The notes under the pieces were generated by a model. That model did not search any database. It was not told the DNA's origin and saw nothing but the letters and a program-made list of their open reading frames with translations. The position numbers were made by a program, and so were the translations under genes. This document shows positions 33,121-41,772 of a DNA stretch of 54,102 nt, piece by piece (position 1 is the stretch's first letter; each line of letters begins with the position of its first letter). This DNA comes from Megasphaera micronuciformis F0359. GTDB taxonomy: Bacteria > Bacillota > Negativicutes > Veillonellales > Megasphaeraceae. The stretch is from contig NZ_GL538212.1 of the NCBI RefSeq assembly GCF_000165735.1, positions 27,234 to 81,335 of the forward strand, read 5' to 3'.

Positions 33121-34155
33121 ATGAGTACGAAGAATCTGTCTGTAGCCATTTTGGGGGCTACCGGTGCTGTAGGACAGGAATTTATCAGATTAATAGAAGA
33201 ACGCAACTTCCCGTACAGTTCCTTGAAGTTGTTGGCATCCAAACGTTCGGAAGGTAAGAAGCTGACGGTTAACGGTAAGGAGTATACGGTAGAAGAAGCG
33301 AAACCCGAATCGTTTGAAGGCGTTGACATCGGCTTGTTTGCCGGCGGGTCCATCAGTAAAGAATTAGCCCCCGAAGCGGTAAAACGAGGGTGTGTTGTCA
33401 TTGATAACTCCAGTGCCTTTCGCATGGATCCCGATGTACCGTTGGTTGTTCCCGAAGTGAATCCTGAAGACATTCGTAAGCATAAGGGGATTATTGCCAA
33501 TCCGAACTGTTCGACCATTATTATGCTAATGGCCTTAAAGCCTATTTACGACTTGTCTAAAATTACTAAAATTGTGGTCAGCACATACCAGGCTGTATCC
33601 GGCGCCGGTAAGGAAGGCATTGATGAACTGCGTAAACAAGTGGAAGATGTTATGGCGGGAAAAGAACCGGTAGCGGAAATCTTGCCTACAAAGAGCTTGG
33701 ATAAACACTATCCCATTGCTTTTAATCTATTGCCGCAAATTGATGTTTTTATGGACAACGATTACTCTAAGGAAGAAATGAAGATGGTCAATGAGACACA
33801 TAAAATCTTCCATGACGATACTATTGCCGTTACACCGACAACGGTTCGCGTGCCCGTATTCCGCAGTCATGCCGAATCGGTTTATGTGGAAACGGAAAAA
33901 GAACTGACCGTTGAAGAAATTCGTCGTGCTATCGATGCTTTTCCGGGGGCACAGGTTCAGGATAATCCGGCTAAAATGGAATATCCCATGCCCTTGTATA
34001 CTTCGGAAAAGTATGATGTGTATGTAGGTCGCATCCGTAAGGATTTATTTAATCCCAAAGCCGTCAATCTTTGGGTATCGGGGGATCAAATCCGCAAAGG
34101 GGCCGCTTTAAATGCGTTGCAAATTGCGGAATATATGATAAAACACGATATATAA
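33121..34155 (+). CDS. asd: Aspartate-semialdehyde dehydrogenase
   Basis: Reductive dephosphorylation of aspartyl phosphate, shared by lysine, methionine and threonine pathways; 344 aa. LGATGAVGQE (10-19) binds NADP, C130 in NPNCSTI is the catalytic thiol, and the conserved RVPVFRSHAESV carries substrate-binding residues. It starts 22 bases after dapB with AGGAGG and is followed by dapA after 15 bases. Confidence 0.96.
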   Translation: MSTKNLSVAILGATGAVGQEFIRLIEERNFPYSSLKLLASKRSEGKKLTVNGKEYTVEEAKPESFEGVDIGLFAGGSISKELAPEAVKRGCVVIDNSSAFRMDPDVPLVVPEVNPEDIRKHKGIIANPNCSTIIMLMALKPIYDLSKITKIVVSTYQAVSGAGKEGIDELRKQVEDVMAGKEPVAEILPTKSLDKHYPIAFNLLPQIDVFMDNDYSKEEMKMVNETHKIFHDDTIAVTPTTVRVPVFRSHAESVYVETEKELTVEEIRRAIDAFPGAQVQDNPAKMEYPMPLYTSEKYDVYVGRIRKDLFNPKAVNLWVSGDQIRKGAALNALQIAEYMIKHDI

Positions 34156-34170
34156 GGAGGAGTACGGGTT

Positions 34171-35067
34171 ATGTTGAAGTTCGGAAACGTTATTACGGCT
34201 ATGGTCACGCCCTTTTATGAAAACGGGAATATTGACTTTGACGAGTTTGATTCATTGGCAAGATATTTGCTTGAAAACGGTTCGGACGGGTTACTCGTTG
34301 CCGGTACGACCGGTGAAGGTGCTACACTGACGGAAGAAGAAAGATTGCGTCTTTTCCGGTTTGCCGCCGATGAATACGGCGATCGTACTATGATTATGGC
34401 GAATGTAGGTTCTAACAATACGGCGGCTACTGTTGAATTTGCCAAAAAAGCTGAGAAAACCGGCGTTGACTGTCTGCTCGTAATAGTACCCTATTACAAT
34501 AAGCCGAATCAGGACGGGTGTTACGCACACTTTGCGGCAGTGGCAAAGGCCGTATCATTACCTGTTATTATTTATAATGTACCGGGGCGGACGGGTGGTA
34601 AAATCTTGCCTGAAACGGTAGTGCGACTGGCTGCGGACTTCCCCAATATTGTAGGCATAAAAGAAGCCAGCGGTGACTTGGTGGCGGCTACGAAGATTGC
34701 TCGCGACACTAAAGACGACTTCCGCGTATATAGCGGTGAAGACGCATTGACATTGCCTATTACGGCTGTCGGCGGTACGGGGGTTATCAGTGTGGCATCA
34801 CATATTATCGGCAAAGAAATGAATGCCATCGTACAGTGCTGCAAGAACGGAGACATGGAAGCGGCTGCATCTATCAATCAAAAATACCTTGATGTCATGA
34901 CGGGAATCTTTACGACTGTTAATCCGATACCTGTCAAAGAGTGTTGCCAAATGCTGAAGATTACGTCTAATTGCGTATTCCGGCTACCCATGGTAAATGC
35001 AAGTGACGAAGTAAAGAACTTCTTGGACAGCATGATGAAAAAAGCGGGACTTTACGATCGCAAATAG
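34171..35067 (+). CDS. dapA: 4-hydroxy-tetrahydrodipicolinate synthase
   Basis: Condenses pyruvate with aspartate semialdehyde; TIM barrel of 298 aa. K164 in VGIKEASGD forms the Schiff base. GTTGEGATL, YYNKPNQDG and YNVPGR supply the other active-site residues. It is third in the dapB-asd-dapA operon, before a strong terminator. Residues that determine lysine inhibition were not evaluated. Confidence 0.96.
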   Translation: MLKFGNVITAMVTPFYENGNIDFDEFDSLARYLLENGSDGLLVAGTTGEGATLTEEERLRLFRFAADEYGDRTMIMANVGSNNTAATVEFAKKAEKTGVDCLLVIVPYYNKPNQDGCYAHFAAVAKAVSLPVIIYNVPGRTGGKILPETVVRLAADFPNIVGIKEASGDLVAATKIARDTKDDFRVYSGEDALTLPITAVGGTGVISVASHIIGKEMNAIVQCCKNGDMEAAASINQKYLDVMTGIFTTVNPIPVKECCQMLKITSNCVFRLPMVNASDEVKNFLDSMMKKAGLYDRK

Positions 35068-35078
35068 AATAAACAGAT

Positions 35079-35129
35079 AAAGAGTCCTAGCAACGGATTG
35101 AGAGCCAGTTGTTGCTAGGACTCTTTTTG
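35079..35129. terminator. Terminator between dapA and hxlR-type gene
   Basis: 16-bp perfect arms (35079-35094 with 35111-35126) with a 16-base loop and T run; serves the convergent gene pair. Confidence 0.85.
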
Positions 35130-35136
35130 TGTTGAA

Positions 35137-35493
35137 TCAGATACGGCCTGACGCTTTCATGAATTCAATGTATTTCAGTCCCCAAGATTCTAAAGCGGTT
35201 AGGACTGTGCGAAACTCGGCTCCCATTTCCGATAGGCTGTATTCTACCTTCGGCGGGACTGTGGCATAGACCTTGCGGGAGATAAGACCGTCATGTTCCA
35301 TTTGTCGGAGTGCTCGTGTCAGAGTGGCTTGAGTAAAGGGGTTCAAACGACGTTCAAGTTCTCGAAAGCGAACAGGACCTTCTGCCAGTTCGTGCAAGAT
35401 TAAGAGTGCCCACTTGCCGGCTAAGACCTTTTGGCTTGTTGCAAAGGGGCAGCGTCCTACGAGGTCATGTATGTTGGTGAGTGTGTCTGACAT
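35137..35493 (-). CDS. HxlR-family transcriptional regulator
   Basis: Winged-helix regulator, 118 aa. The family's N-terminal Cys is C15 (GRCPF), followed by KWALLILHEL, VRFRELERRL, and the wing TQATLTRALRQMEHDGLISR. Members with this Cys often sense electrophiles or oxidants. It is monocistronic on the minus strand, with AAGGAGA before the start, and is divergent from the small Cys-motif protein at 35785. The intergenic region carries repeated CTATC/GATAG dyads that could be its operator. Confidence 0.92.
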   Translation of the reverse strand: MSDTLTNIHDLVGRCPFATSQKVLAGKWALLILHELAEGPVRFRELERRLNPFTQATLTRALRQMEHDGLISRKVYATVPPKVEYSLSEMGAEFRTVLTALESWGLKYIEFMKASGRI

Positions 35494-35651
35494 AGAAATC
35501 TCCTTTTAAACGTTTTTTGTAAATAAACGGTAGGTAATACATGCTTATTTATCAATATAGCACACCGCATAAAGGAGTCAACTCATTAATAGTATCTTTT
35601 TTATATGTACAAATATTTTTGAAAAAATAGGAAGTAGTAAACGAGCTAAAT

Positions 35652-35718
35652 CTATCATATTTGATAGTACCTATCGGAAATAATTCTACTATTCAGTGTA
35701 AGCGTAAGCTACTATAAT
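35652..35718. promoter_or_regulatory. Dyads and promoter in the hxlR-type/35785 intergenic region
   Basis: The 291-base, AT-rich gap 35494-35784 contains CTATCA-TATT-TGATAG (35652-35667) and an overlapping GATAG-TAC-CTATC (35663-35675). A -10 TATAAT sits at 35713-35718 for the rightward gene, with a weak -35 (TATTCA at 35690-35695). The dyads lie just upstream of that -35. Nothing else gene-like was seen in the gap. Confidence 0.55.
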
Positions 35719-35784
35719 GAGTGTGTAATAAATATGAGTCGATGCAGTTTCAGTAAGCAAGCGACGTAAATTCAGGAGGTTACT

Positions 35785-36129
35785 ATGACACACGAAGAAT
35801 TGAAAGCAAAAGTACAGGCCTTGGCAGATGCGGCATCAAGTAATGAAACGGTAAAGGCCTTCGCCAATGAATGGTTAGCGGCTGAAGGAACGGATAAGCA
35901 AGCCGGATTGACGAAAGAGTTGCCGACTGTTGTGAAGGAAAATATTGCTCTTATTGACGAAACTATTGATTTTATGGGTTCTTCTACGGCAGCGGAATTG
36001 TTCGGTAAAGAAGCGGCTCATGCCATGTTGAAACATGCCGAAGAAATTAAGGCGCAAGGTGCGGAATTTTGTGATTGCCCGGGATGTATTGCTTGTAAAG
36101 ATATTATCGATCATTTGGATGAAATCTAA
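35785..36129 (+). CDS. Small Cys-motif protein of unknown function
   Basis: Acidic, mostly helical protein of 114 aa. It ends in a Cys cluster FCDCPGCIACKDII (C at about 97, 99, 102, 105), suited to binding zinc or an Fe-S centre. Similar small proteins are, to my knowledge, found in Negativicutes and sometimes labelled as chaperones without experimental support. AGGAGGT precedes the ATG. It has its own promoter and a very strong terminator, so it is a single-gene unit that may be highly expressed. Confidence 0.75.
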   Translation: MTHEELKAKVQALADAASSNETVKAFANEWLAAEGTDKQAGLTKELPTVVKENIALIDETIDFMGSSTAAELFGKEAAHAMLKHAEEIKAQGAEFCDCPGCIACKDIIDHLDEI

Positions 36130-36132
36130 TTT

Positions 36133-36176
36133 GCTGAATAAAAAGCGGCTCCGAAAGGAGCCGCTTTTTATTCAGC
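36133..36176. terminator. Strong 20-bp terminator
   Basis: Perfect 20-bp stem (36133-36152 with 36157-36176) closed by a GAAA tetraloop, with an internal T run. It is one of the strongest hairpins in the window. Confidence 0.93.
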
Positions 36177-36212
36177 CTTCATGTGACAACTCTTTGGGGA
36201 AAGGCCTATTCA

Positions 36213-36241
36213 TAGACATACAGTCAGGCGAAGTGTACAAT
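36213..36241 (+). promoter_or_regulatory. nagA promoter
   Basis: TAGACA (36213-36218), 17 bp, TACAAT (36236-36241), 57 bases before nagA. Confidence 0.65.
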
Positions 36242-36297
36242 AAAACACATACGATCTATAAGGGCGGATTACGCATTTCGATGGCAGGAGGCAGTTC

Positions 36298-37449
36298 ATG
36301 AAAGCTATAATAAACAGCCGCATAGTGACGAAAGAGACGGTTCTTACCGGTCATGTTCTTGTCTATGATGAGAGCGGAATTCAGCAAATCGTGAGCACTG
36401 ACAACTTTCAAGCAGGAAAATGTCGTGTTATAACGGACGGAAACGGCTATATTGCGGTGCCGGGTTTTATTAATGAACATATTCACGGCCTGGGAGGCGT
36501 CGATGTCATGGATGACGATCCTCAAGCATTAGCCGTCATGGCAAAACGCTTGCCCGAAACGGGTGTTACGGCCTTTCTGCCGACGACTATGACTTATGAT
36601 CTGCCAAGTATTACGCGTGCATTGACTCGTATTCGCCGTTATATGAAGGAGCGGTGTATCGGGGCAAAAGTCCTGGGTGCCCATATGGAGGGGCCGTTCA
36701 TCAATGATGTCTATAAGGGGGCTCAAAAGAGCATCCATATTGTTAAGGCCGATTTTTCGTTAATCGAACCCTTTATAGATACGGTACGCATCGTTACTCT
36801 GGCGCCGGAGACTTTACCCGACAACTCTTTTTTAGAAGCGTGTAAAAAGGCGGGAATCATAGTTTCTGTCGGGCATAGTGCCGCTACGTATGAAAAGCTG
36901 GCAGAGCGTTTGGCAGGTCTTGATCATTATCATGTGACTCACTTATATAATGCTCAATCACCTCTACATCACCGCAAGCCGGGTGTGGTAGGTGCGGCCT
37001 TGACGGATGAACGGGCCGTGTGCGAACTTATTTGTGATGATGTACACCTGCATCCGGCAGCACAAAGGTTGGCGTATATAGCAAAGGGGAGGAACGGTAT
37101 CATCTTGATTACCGATTCCATCAGAGCTTGCTTGACAGAAAACGGTGAGTCGGAATTGGGCGGACAGAAGGTTTTCGTTCACGAGAATCGTGCGGAATTG
37201 GCAGACGGAACTTTAGCAGGCAGTGTTCTTACCATGGCTGACGGTGTACGTCGATTCATGCATAATACGGGTGCGTCCTTGCCGGAAGCTGTGGCGGCGG
37301 CAAGCTTGAATGTAGCCGTAAGCCTCGGCTTGGATCATCAGTTGGGGTCCCTTGAAGTCGGTAAGGCGGCGGATATAGTCCTTCTTGATGAAAATACTTT
37401 ACAAGTAAAAAAGACAATTATTGACGGAACGACGGTTTTTAGTGCCTAG
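36298..37449 (+). CDS. nagA: N-acetylglucosamine-6-phosphate deacetylase
   Basis: Amidohydrolase removing acetate from GlcNAc-6-phosphate in amino-sugar catabolism and wall recycling; 383 aa. Metal and substrate motifs: GFINEHIHGLGGVDVMD (about 58), GAHMEGPFIN, VGHSAAT, THLYNAQSPLHHRKPG and ITDSIRA with the catalytic Asp. In the LYNAM family motif, Gln replaces Met. GGAGG precedes the ATG. nagB is not adjacent. Confidence 0.94.
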   Translation: MKAIINSRIVTKETVLTGHVLVYDESGIQQIVSTDNFQAGKCRVITDGNGYIAVPGFINEHIHGLGGVDVMDDDPQALAVMAKRLPETGVTAFLPTTMTYDLPSITRALTRIRRYMKERCIGAKVLGAHMEGPFINDVYKGAQKSIHIVKADFSLIEPFIDTVRIVTLAPETLPDNSFLEACKKAGIIVSVGHSAATYEKLAERLAGLDHYHVTHLYNAQSPLHHRKPGVVGAALTDERAVCELICDDVHLHPAAQRLAYIAKGRNGIILITDSIRACLTENGESELGGQKVFVHENRAELADGTLAGSVLTMADGVRRFMHNTGASLPEAVAAASLNVAVSLGLDHQLGSLEVGKAADIVLLDENTLQVKKTIIDGTTVFSA

Positions 37450-37461
37450 ACACATACAAAA

Positions 37462-37499
37462 GAGGCTGTACGGAATGTATTTTCATTCCGTACAGCCTC
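37462..37499. terminator. Bidirectional terminator
   Basis: 16-bp perfect stem (37462-37477 with 37484-37499) and 6-base loop, between convergent nagA and nitroreductase. The T run is better on the minus strand. Confidence 0.85.
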
Positions 37500-37506
37500 A
37501 CGGTTT

Positions 37507-38217
37507 TTATTCAACAATCTGAACGATTTCATCCAAAGTGCGGCGTGTTTTGTTGCGGTGCGGTTTTTCGTCGCGATAACCGAAGGCTGCCATAACGGCA
37601 ATTCCGAAGCGGTTCGTATCGAACAGACCGAGTTCATCACCTAAAAAGGCGGTCATCTTATCTTGATTAAAGCCTTCCATGGGGCAAGAATCAAGTCCTT
37701 CATAAGCCGCCATAGTCATCATATTGGACATGACGATGTAGGCCTGCTTGGAAGACCAGTCGAAGGCAGCCCGTTCGGATTCAAAAGTTTTATAATCTTC
37801 AGTAGTGAATTGAGCATATTTTTGGCGATATGCAGCATCTACTTCAGGCGGTAATTGTTTTACCTCTTCTTGAATATGGCGGATGTAGGGGGAATCAAAT
37901 TCGAGGTCCGACTTTTTGCGAGCCAGGAATACGACTACGTGACTGGCTTCGAGACCTGCTAAAATTCCCCAGCCGTATTGTTTCATCTTTTCGCGGATAT
38001 CCGGGTTTTGTACTATTAATAACCGGAAGGCTTCAAAACCGAGAGATGTCGGTGCTAATCGGCCGGACTCAAGAATCGCATTCCAATCGTCGTCGGAAAT
38101 CTTTTTAGCTGAGTCAAATTTTTTGCATGCATAGCGATATTTCATAGCATAAGCTAAATCATTGCGATTCAGACTAGGCGCTTTTAATTCGACGGTTTCT
38201 ATTTCGTATTTGTTCAT
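37507..38217 (-). CDS. Nitroreductase-family NAD(P)H oxidoreductase
   Basis: FMN-dependent nitroreductase fold, 236 aa, NfsB-like. KYRYACKKFDSAKKI holds the FMN phosphate-binding Arg/Lys, LAPTSLGFEAFRLLIV is the second FMN segment, CPMEGFNQDKM is the region that lines the active site, and GYRDEKPHRNKTRR ends the protein. AAGGAGA precedes the start. Reduction of quinones or nitro compounds is likely; the physiological substrate is unknown. Confidence 0.9.
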   Translation of the reverse strand: MNKYEIETVELKAPSLNRNDLAYAMKYRYACKKFDSAKKISDDDWNAILESGRLAPTSLGFEAFRLLIVQNPDIREKMKQYGWGILAGLEASHVVVFLARKKSDLEFDSPYIRHIQEEVKQLPPEVDAAYRQKYAQFTTEDYKTFESERAAFDWSSKQAYIVMSNMMTMAAYEGLDSCPMEGFNQDKMTAFLGDELGLFDTNRFGIAVMAAFGYRDEKPHRNKTRRTLDEIVQIVE

Positions 38218-38264
38218 GTCTGTCTCCTTATAGTATACGTAGATTCATCTGTTGTTACTGTTTC

Positions 38265-39524
38265 CTATTTGCGACGTCGGTGATCGGCACCCTTGTGCTT
38301 TGTTTTATGTACTTTCTTTTTAGTAGCCTGGTAGGTGCTGGCCGGGCGGGTGTCTTTGTAGACCCGCTTTTTCTTAGGAACCTTATTGGCTCCTACTGTC
38401 TTAATCTTACCGTTAGCCGTGTATTTCGTGATCGTTGCTTGTATAGTGTGTTCAATGCGCCGGATTTTGTCTTCATCGGCACCTGTAGCGAACATGACGG
38501 ATAGTCCTGAAGATCCGGCACGTCCCGTACGCCCGATACGGTGAATATAGTAGTCCGTATCACCGGGGACATCGTAACTGAAAACGTGGGAAATCCCTTC
38601 AATATCAATACCTCGGGCGGCAATATCCGAAGCGACGAGAATTTGTGTCTTGGCCTTGGCAAAATCACGCATCACCTGATTACGGCGCCCTTGAGACATA
38701 TCGCCTTGCAGTTCAGCGACGTTAAAACCGCGGGCGATAAGATCGCTCGCCAGTTTCTTAGTTCGGTCTTTCGTATTACAGAAGACAACGGCCAGGTAGG
38801 GGTTAAATTCGGTGAGCATATCACAGAGTTTTTCAAATTTGCGATCTTCGCTCATCATGTAAATTCGCTGTTCTATATTTTCCAGCGTAACCGTTTCGCC
38901 TTCACGGACAGTAAGGCTTAGGGGCCGATCCATATGCTTTTTGGCAAGGCTGCGTACTTTATCGGGGATGGTAGCGGAAAAAAAGAGGAGTTGCCTTTTT
39001 TTCGGAGTCATGCCGATAAGTTCGTCCACCTCCGATAAAAAGCCGGACTGCAGCATTTGGTCCGCTTCATCGACGACGACATAGTGAACACCGCTCAAGT
39101 CGAGAGAGTTGCGGCGGCAATGGTCTAAGAGTCTACCGGGTGTACCGATAATGACTTGAGGCCGACGGTGCAATTTCTGCAATTGGTTTTCAATGGTTTT
39201 GCCGCCGATAAGATTGAGAATGTCCAAGCCCGTAACAGGCGTAAAAGAGTCGGCGACGGTGGCAAGCTGTTCTGATAACTCGCGTGTCGGTGCCATAATC
39301 AAGGCTTGTGTCATAGACACGTCTTTTTTTATACCTTGGAAAATCGGTAGAAGAAAAGCCAAGGTTTTACCTGTACCGGTTTGTGCCTGGACGAGGAGAT
39401 TATGCCCTTTAAGGGCAGCCGGTACGGCCTGTTCCTGAACAGCCGTAGGTTCCGTAATATGTTGATTTGTCAAAGCTTCCACAAGAGAGGCGTTAATGCC
39501 CAGAGAAGCAAAGGTTTTATTCAT
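38265..39524 (-). CDS. DEAD-box RNA helicase
   Basis: ATP-dependent RNA helicase, 419 aa. All core motifs are visible in order: Q motif (TAVQEQAVPAAL), AQTGTGKT (I), PTRELSEQ (Ia), TPGRLLD (Ib), VDEAD (II), FSATIP (III), VASDIAARGIDI (V) and HRIGRTGRAG (VI). The C-terminal tail is short and very basic (KKKVHKTKHKGADHRRRK), without the longer RNA-binding domain of DbpA. It resembles CshA/RhlE-type helicases for ribosome assembly or RNA decay. The start follows GGAGC. Confidence 0.93.
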   Translation of the reverse strand: MNKTFASLGINASLVEALTNQHITEPTAVQEQAVPAALKGHNLLVQAQTGTGKTLAFLLPIFQGIKKDVSMTQALIMAPTRELSEQLATVADSFTPVTGLDILNLIGGKTIENQLQKLHRRPQVIIGTPGRLLDHCRRNSLDLSGVHYVVVDEADQMLQSGFLSEVDELIGMTPKKRQLLFFSATIPDKVRSLAKKHMDRPLSLTVREGETVTLENIEQRIYMMSEDRKFEKLCDMLTEFNPYLAVVFCNTKDRTKKLASDLIARGFNVAELQGDMSQGRRNQVMRDFAKAKTQILVASDIAARGIDIEGISHVFSYDVPGDTDYYIHRIGRTGRAGSSGLSVMFATGADEDKIRRIEHTIQATITKYTANGKIKTVGANKVPKKKRVYKDTRPASTYQATKKKVHKTKHKGADHRRRK

Positions 39525-39557
39525 AATAAAGCTCCTTATGTAGCATATGTAATAATA

Positions 39558-40310
39558 CTAAATCCAGCCGAATTTACTGCACGCTTTTACGATTCCGCCC
39601 GCATCATTGCGGTCTGTTATGTAGTCTGCACGGGCTTTGAGTTCTTTTTTTGCATTACCCATGGCAATGCAAAAAAACGGCTTTGTAAACATGGAAATGT
39701 CGTTCATGCCGTCACCGAAAACTACAACATTTTCCGGAGACTCCCCCATTATTTTCATGAGTTCGAAAATCCCTTTTTCTTTGTGAGTCGGTTCTATTAA
39801 AAGACGGTTTCCTAAATAAGGAATGACGGGGAGGCCGTGTAAGTTCGGCATAACTGCAGGGCAATCGAAAAAAATCTTATAAACGGCTTGAATGGAATCA
39901 ATAGTGTCATCCGTACCGTAATGTTGTTCAAAATGAGTATACCCGGAGATGTCAAAGCTATCGTATTTGGAACGCATAATCGGTTCGTTTTCCGTAGCAG
40001 CCGCCCAAGGAATACCTTGCTTTTCAAATTCTCGCAAAACGGCCTTGGCGGCTGTGAGTGGTAATGGCTCAAGCTTAAGGATTTTTCCGTCCAGTGTAAG
40101 ACTGTTACCGCCGTCGGCGACAAATGAGTGAATGCCGTATGCTTTGGCGACGTGGGCCGCATCATATTGGGCTCGACCTGTCGCTATGGCGATAAAGTGT
40201 CCTTTTTGTACCAGTCGTTTCAGGCAATAAGCCGTATCGGCCGGTAACTGCTTTGTCAGTTTTAAGCCCAAGGTTCCGTCAATATCAAAGAAAAAGTATT
40301 TTCGTTTCAT
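39558..40310 (-). CDS. Cof-type HAD-superfamily phosphatase
   Basis: HAD phosphatase of the Cof/IIB group, 250 aa. Motif I is FFDIDGTLG (D9 nucleophile, D11 acid), motif II is in IATGRAQ, and motif IV is VFGDGMNDISMF. The cap domain sits between motifs II and III. Substrates of this group are sugar phosphates and similar small molecules; specificity cannot be read from sequence. It lies 33 bases upstream of the helicase on the same strand. Confidence 0.9.
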   Translation of the reverse strand: MKRKYFFFDIDGTLGLKLTKQLPADTAYCLKRLVQKGHFIAIATGRAQYDAAHVAKAYGIHSFVADGGNSLTLDGKILKLEPLPLTAAKAVLREFEKQGIPWAAATENEPIMRSKYDSFDISGYTHFEQHYGTDDTIDSIQAVYKIFFDCPAVMPNLHGLPVIPYLGNRLLIEPTHKEKGIFELMKIMGESPENVVVFGDGMNDISMFTKPFFCIAMGNAKKELKARADYITDRNDAGGIVKACSKFGWI

Positions 40311-40435
40311 TCTGACCTCCGTACATACCCGTTATTATAATATAAGCGATCTTTAGGTAAAAGGGGAAGCCTATGATGAGATGTATTTTTTTGATATACT
40401 TGAAAAATAATGAAGTATAATACGGAGGTTTTGGT

Positions 40436-40873
40436 ATGTCCTTATGGAAAGATGTGTGTAAGCAGGCTTTGTATATGAGCTTTTTTACCATTCTTATACC
40501 CATCGGCGCCTATACGATTCATAGTGGGTCCAGTGCCGTTGTGGCTGCAGTTTCCTACGGTTTTTTATCGACGGTTATTCCCTTGGCCTATGTAGGGATG
40601 GCGGGAGCTGCTTTCGGCGATAAAAATGTGCGCATTCGCCGTATAGGTATCGTGGCGGCGCGGATTATTGTCGCTGTTGCCGTGTATGCTGTAGTAGAAC
40701 ACGGCAATCTGATGCAATGTCTGGCACCTTTTTGGCAATGGCCTGCCGCCGGTCGAGACCTGGTCTTTATAATTCTCATGTATGCCGATTTGGTTCTTAC
40801 CTTAACCATTGCTTGCATACTGACGGGTCGTAAAATGCGGAAAGGAGAGTCGGTTTATGCGGGAAACCCTTAA
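40436..40873 (+). CDS. Small multi-pass membrane protein, unknown function
   Basis: Product of 145 aa with about four hydrophobic helices (near 12-28, 33-57, 69-87, 106-128) and short loops; basic ends suggest a cytosolic C-terminus. No family recognised. It starts behind ACGGAGG, with a -10 TATAAT at 40416-40421 close upstream. Its end overlaps the next membrane-protein gene by 17 bases, so the two are likely made together and may form a complex. Confidence 0.72.
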   Translation: MSLWKDVCKQALYMSFFTILIPIGAYTIHSGSSAVVAAVSYGFLSTVIPLAYVGMAGAAFGDKNVRIRRIGIVAARIIVAVAVYAVVEHGNLMQCLAPFWQWPAAGRDLVFIILMYADLVLTLTIACILTGRKMRKGESVYAGNP

Positions 40874-41753
40874 AGGTCTCGTAGCCGCCGTTGCCTGGTC
40901 CGCATTGTGGATTTTGCCCTTACCGTTCGGCACCTTCGTGTCCGATCGGATTTTCTTTACGAGTCTGTCGCCGTTACTGCTTGGTGTATTAATCCTTACT
41001 GTTCCGCCTTGGCTGCGGCGTAGAGATATGCGCCTTTTCGGGAAGTCCGTGTACCCGCCTACAGGGTTACTGATTTATGCGACAGTTGTGGCACTCCTTT
41101 TCGGAACGGCCTTTTTAGGAGCGCTAAGAAGCACAGGATTTTGGCAAACCTATCCCTCCAGAGTCGGCGTGTATACGTTGTGGATGATAGCGGTGCTCAT
41201 GGGGCAAGTTGTTATGGGTCGTATCTTTTTTCTATGGCATGATAAGGTGCGAAAACGGAGTTTTTCCGACTTTATCGATCCTTTGTTTTATGCCTTGCCA
41301 ATACCGGCAGGTATGAGCGCGCTCTTCTTCTTTCCCGTAGTAAAGCTCGACGGGGTTCAAGCACAGGAAACCTTTGCACTCGGTTTAATCGGACTTTTCT
41401 TTTTTATTAATACGGTTGTGTACTTTACTTTTATTATCGGCACCTTTGCTTTTTATTTTTATCCTAAGAAAGAAACGTCTCCGACCTTATCCCTTAGAAT
41501 GTTAGGGTTAGTACGAGTCATTTTTGCAGTTTGTCTGTTTTTCTTTGTACAGGCATTTGTAAATGGGGCTACCGGTTTATATGCCTTTGAACTTACCCAT
41601 TTGACGATGCGTAATAATGTTTGGGTTTTTATTCTTCCTGCACTTACGTATGCACTTTTTATTGTTATTTCTATAGCCTGTACGATAGGAATATTCGACT
41701 TATTCATCCCGTTTATACGAATAAAACTGCGTAAAAAAAAGCGTTGCCTTTAA
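40857..41753 (+). CDS. Multi-pass membrane protein, unknown function
   Basis: Product of 298 aa with about seven hydrophobic segments over the whole length and no recognised motif. It begins inside the end of the preceding gene, with AAAGGAGAG upstream as ribosome site. The last residues (KKKRCL) are encoded by the left arm of a terminator hairpin. Pairing of a small and a larger membrane protein suggests a transporter or export complex, but no signature supports a specific one. Confidence 0.7.
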   Translation: MRETLKGLVAAVAWSALWILPLPFGTFVSDRIFFTSLSPLLLGVLILTVPPWLRRRDMRLFGKSVYPPTGLLIYATVVALLFGTAFLGALRSTGFWQTYPSRVGVYTLWMIAVLMGQVVMGRIFFLWHDKVRKRSFSDFIDPLFYALPIPAGMSALFFFPVVKLDGVQAQETFALGLIGLFFFINTVVYFTFIIGTFAFYFYPKKETSPTLSLRMLGLVRVIFAVCLFFFVQAFVNGATGLYAFELTHLTMRNNVWVFILPALTYALFIVISIACTIGIFDLFIPFIRIKLRKKKRCL

Positions 41754-41767
41754 GGGCAACGCTTTTT
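41736..41767. terminator. Terminator overlapping a stop codon
   Basis: AAAAAGCGTTGCC (41736-41748) pairs with GGCAACGCTTTTT (41755-41767). The TAA stop of the upstream gene lies in the loop. It also ends the convergent potE gene. Confidence 0.9.
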
Positions 41768-41772
41768 AGCGT

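Noticed and set aside
35652-35675. CRISPR-like or transposon-end repeat
   Set aside because: Short alternating half sites next to a promoter fit an operator better; no spacing or flanking duplications were seen.
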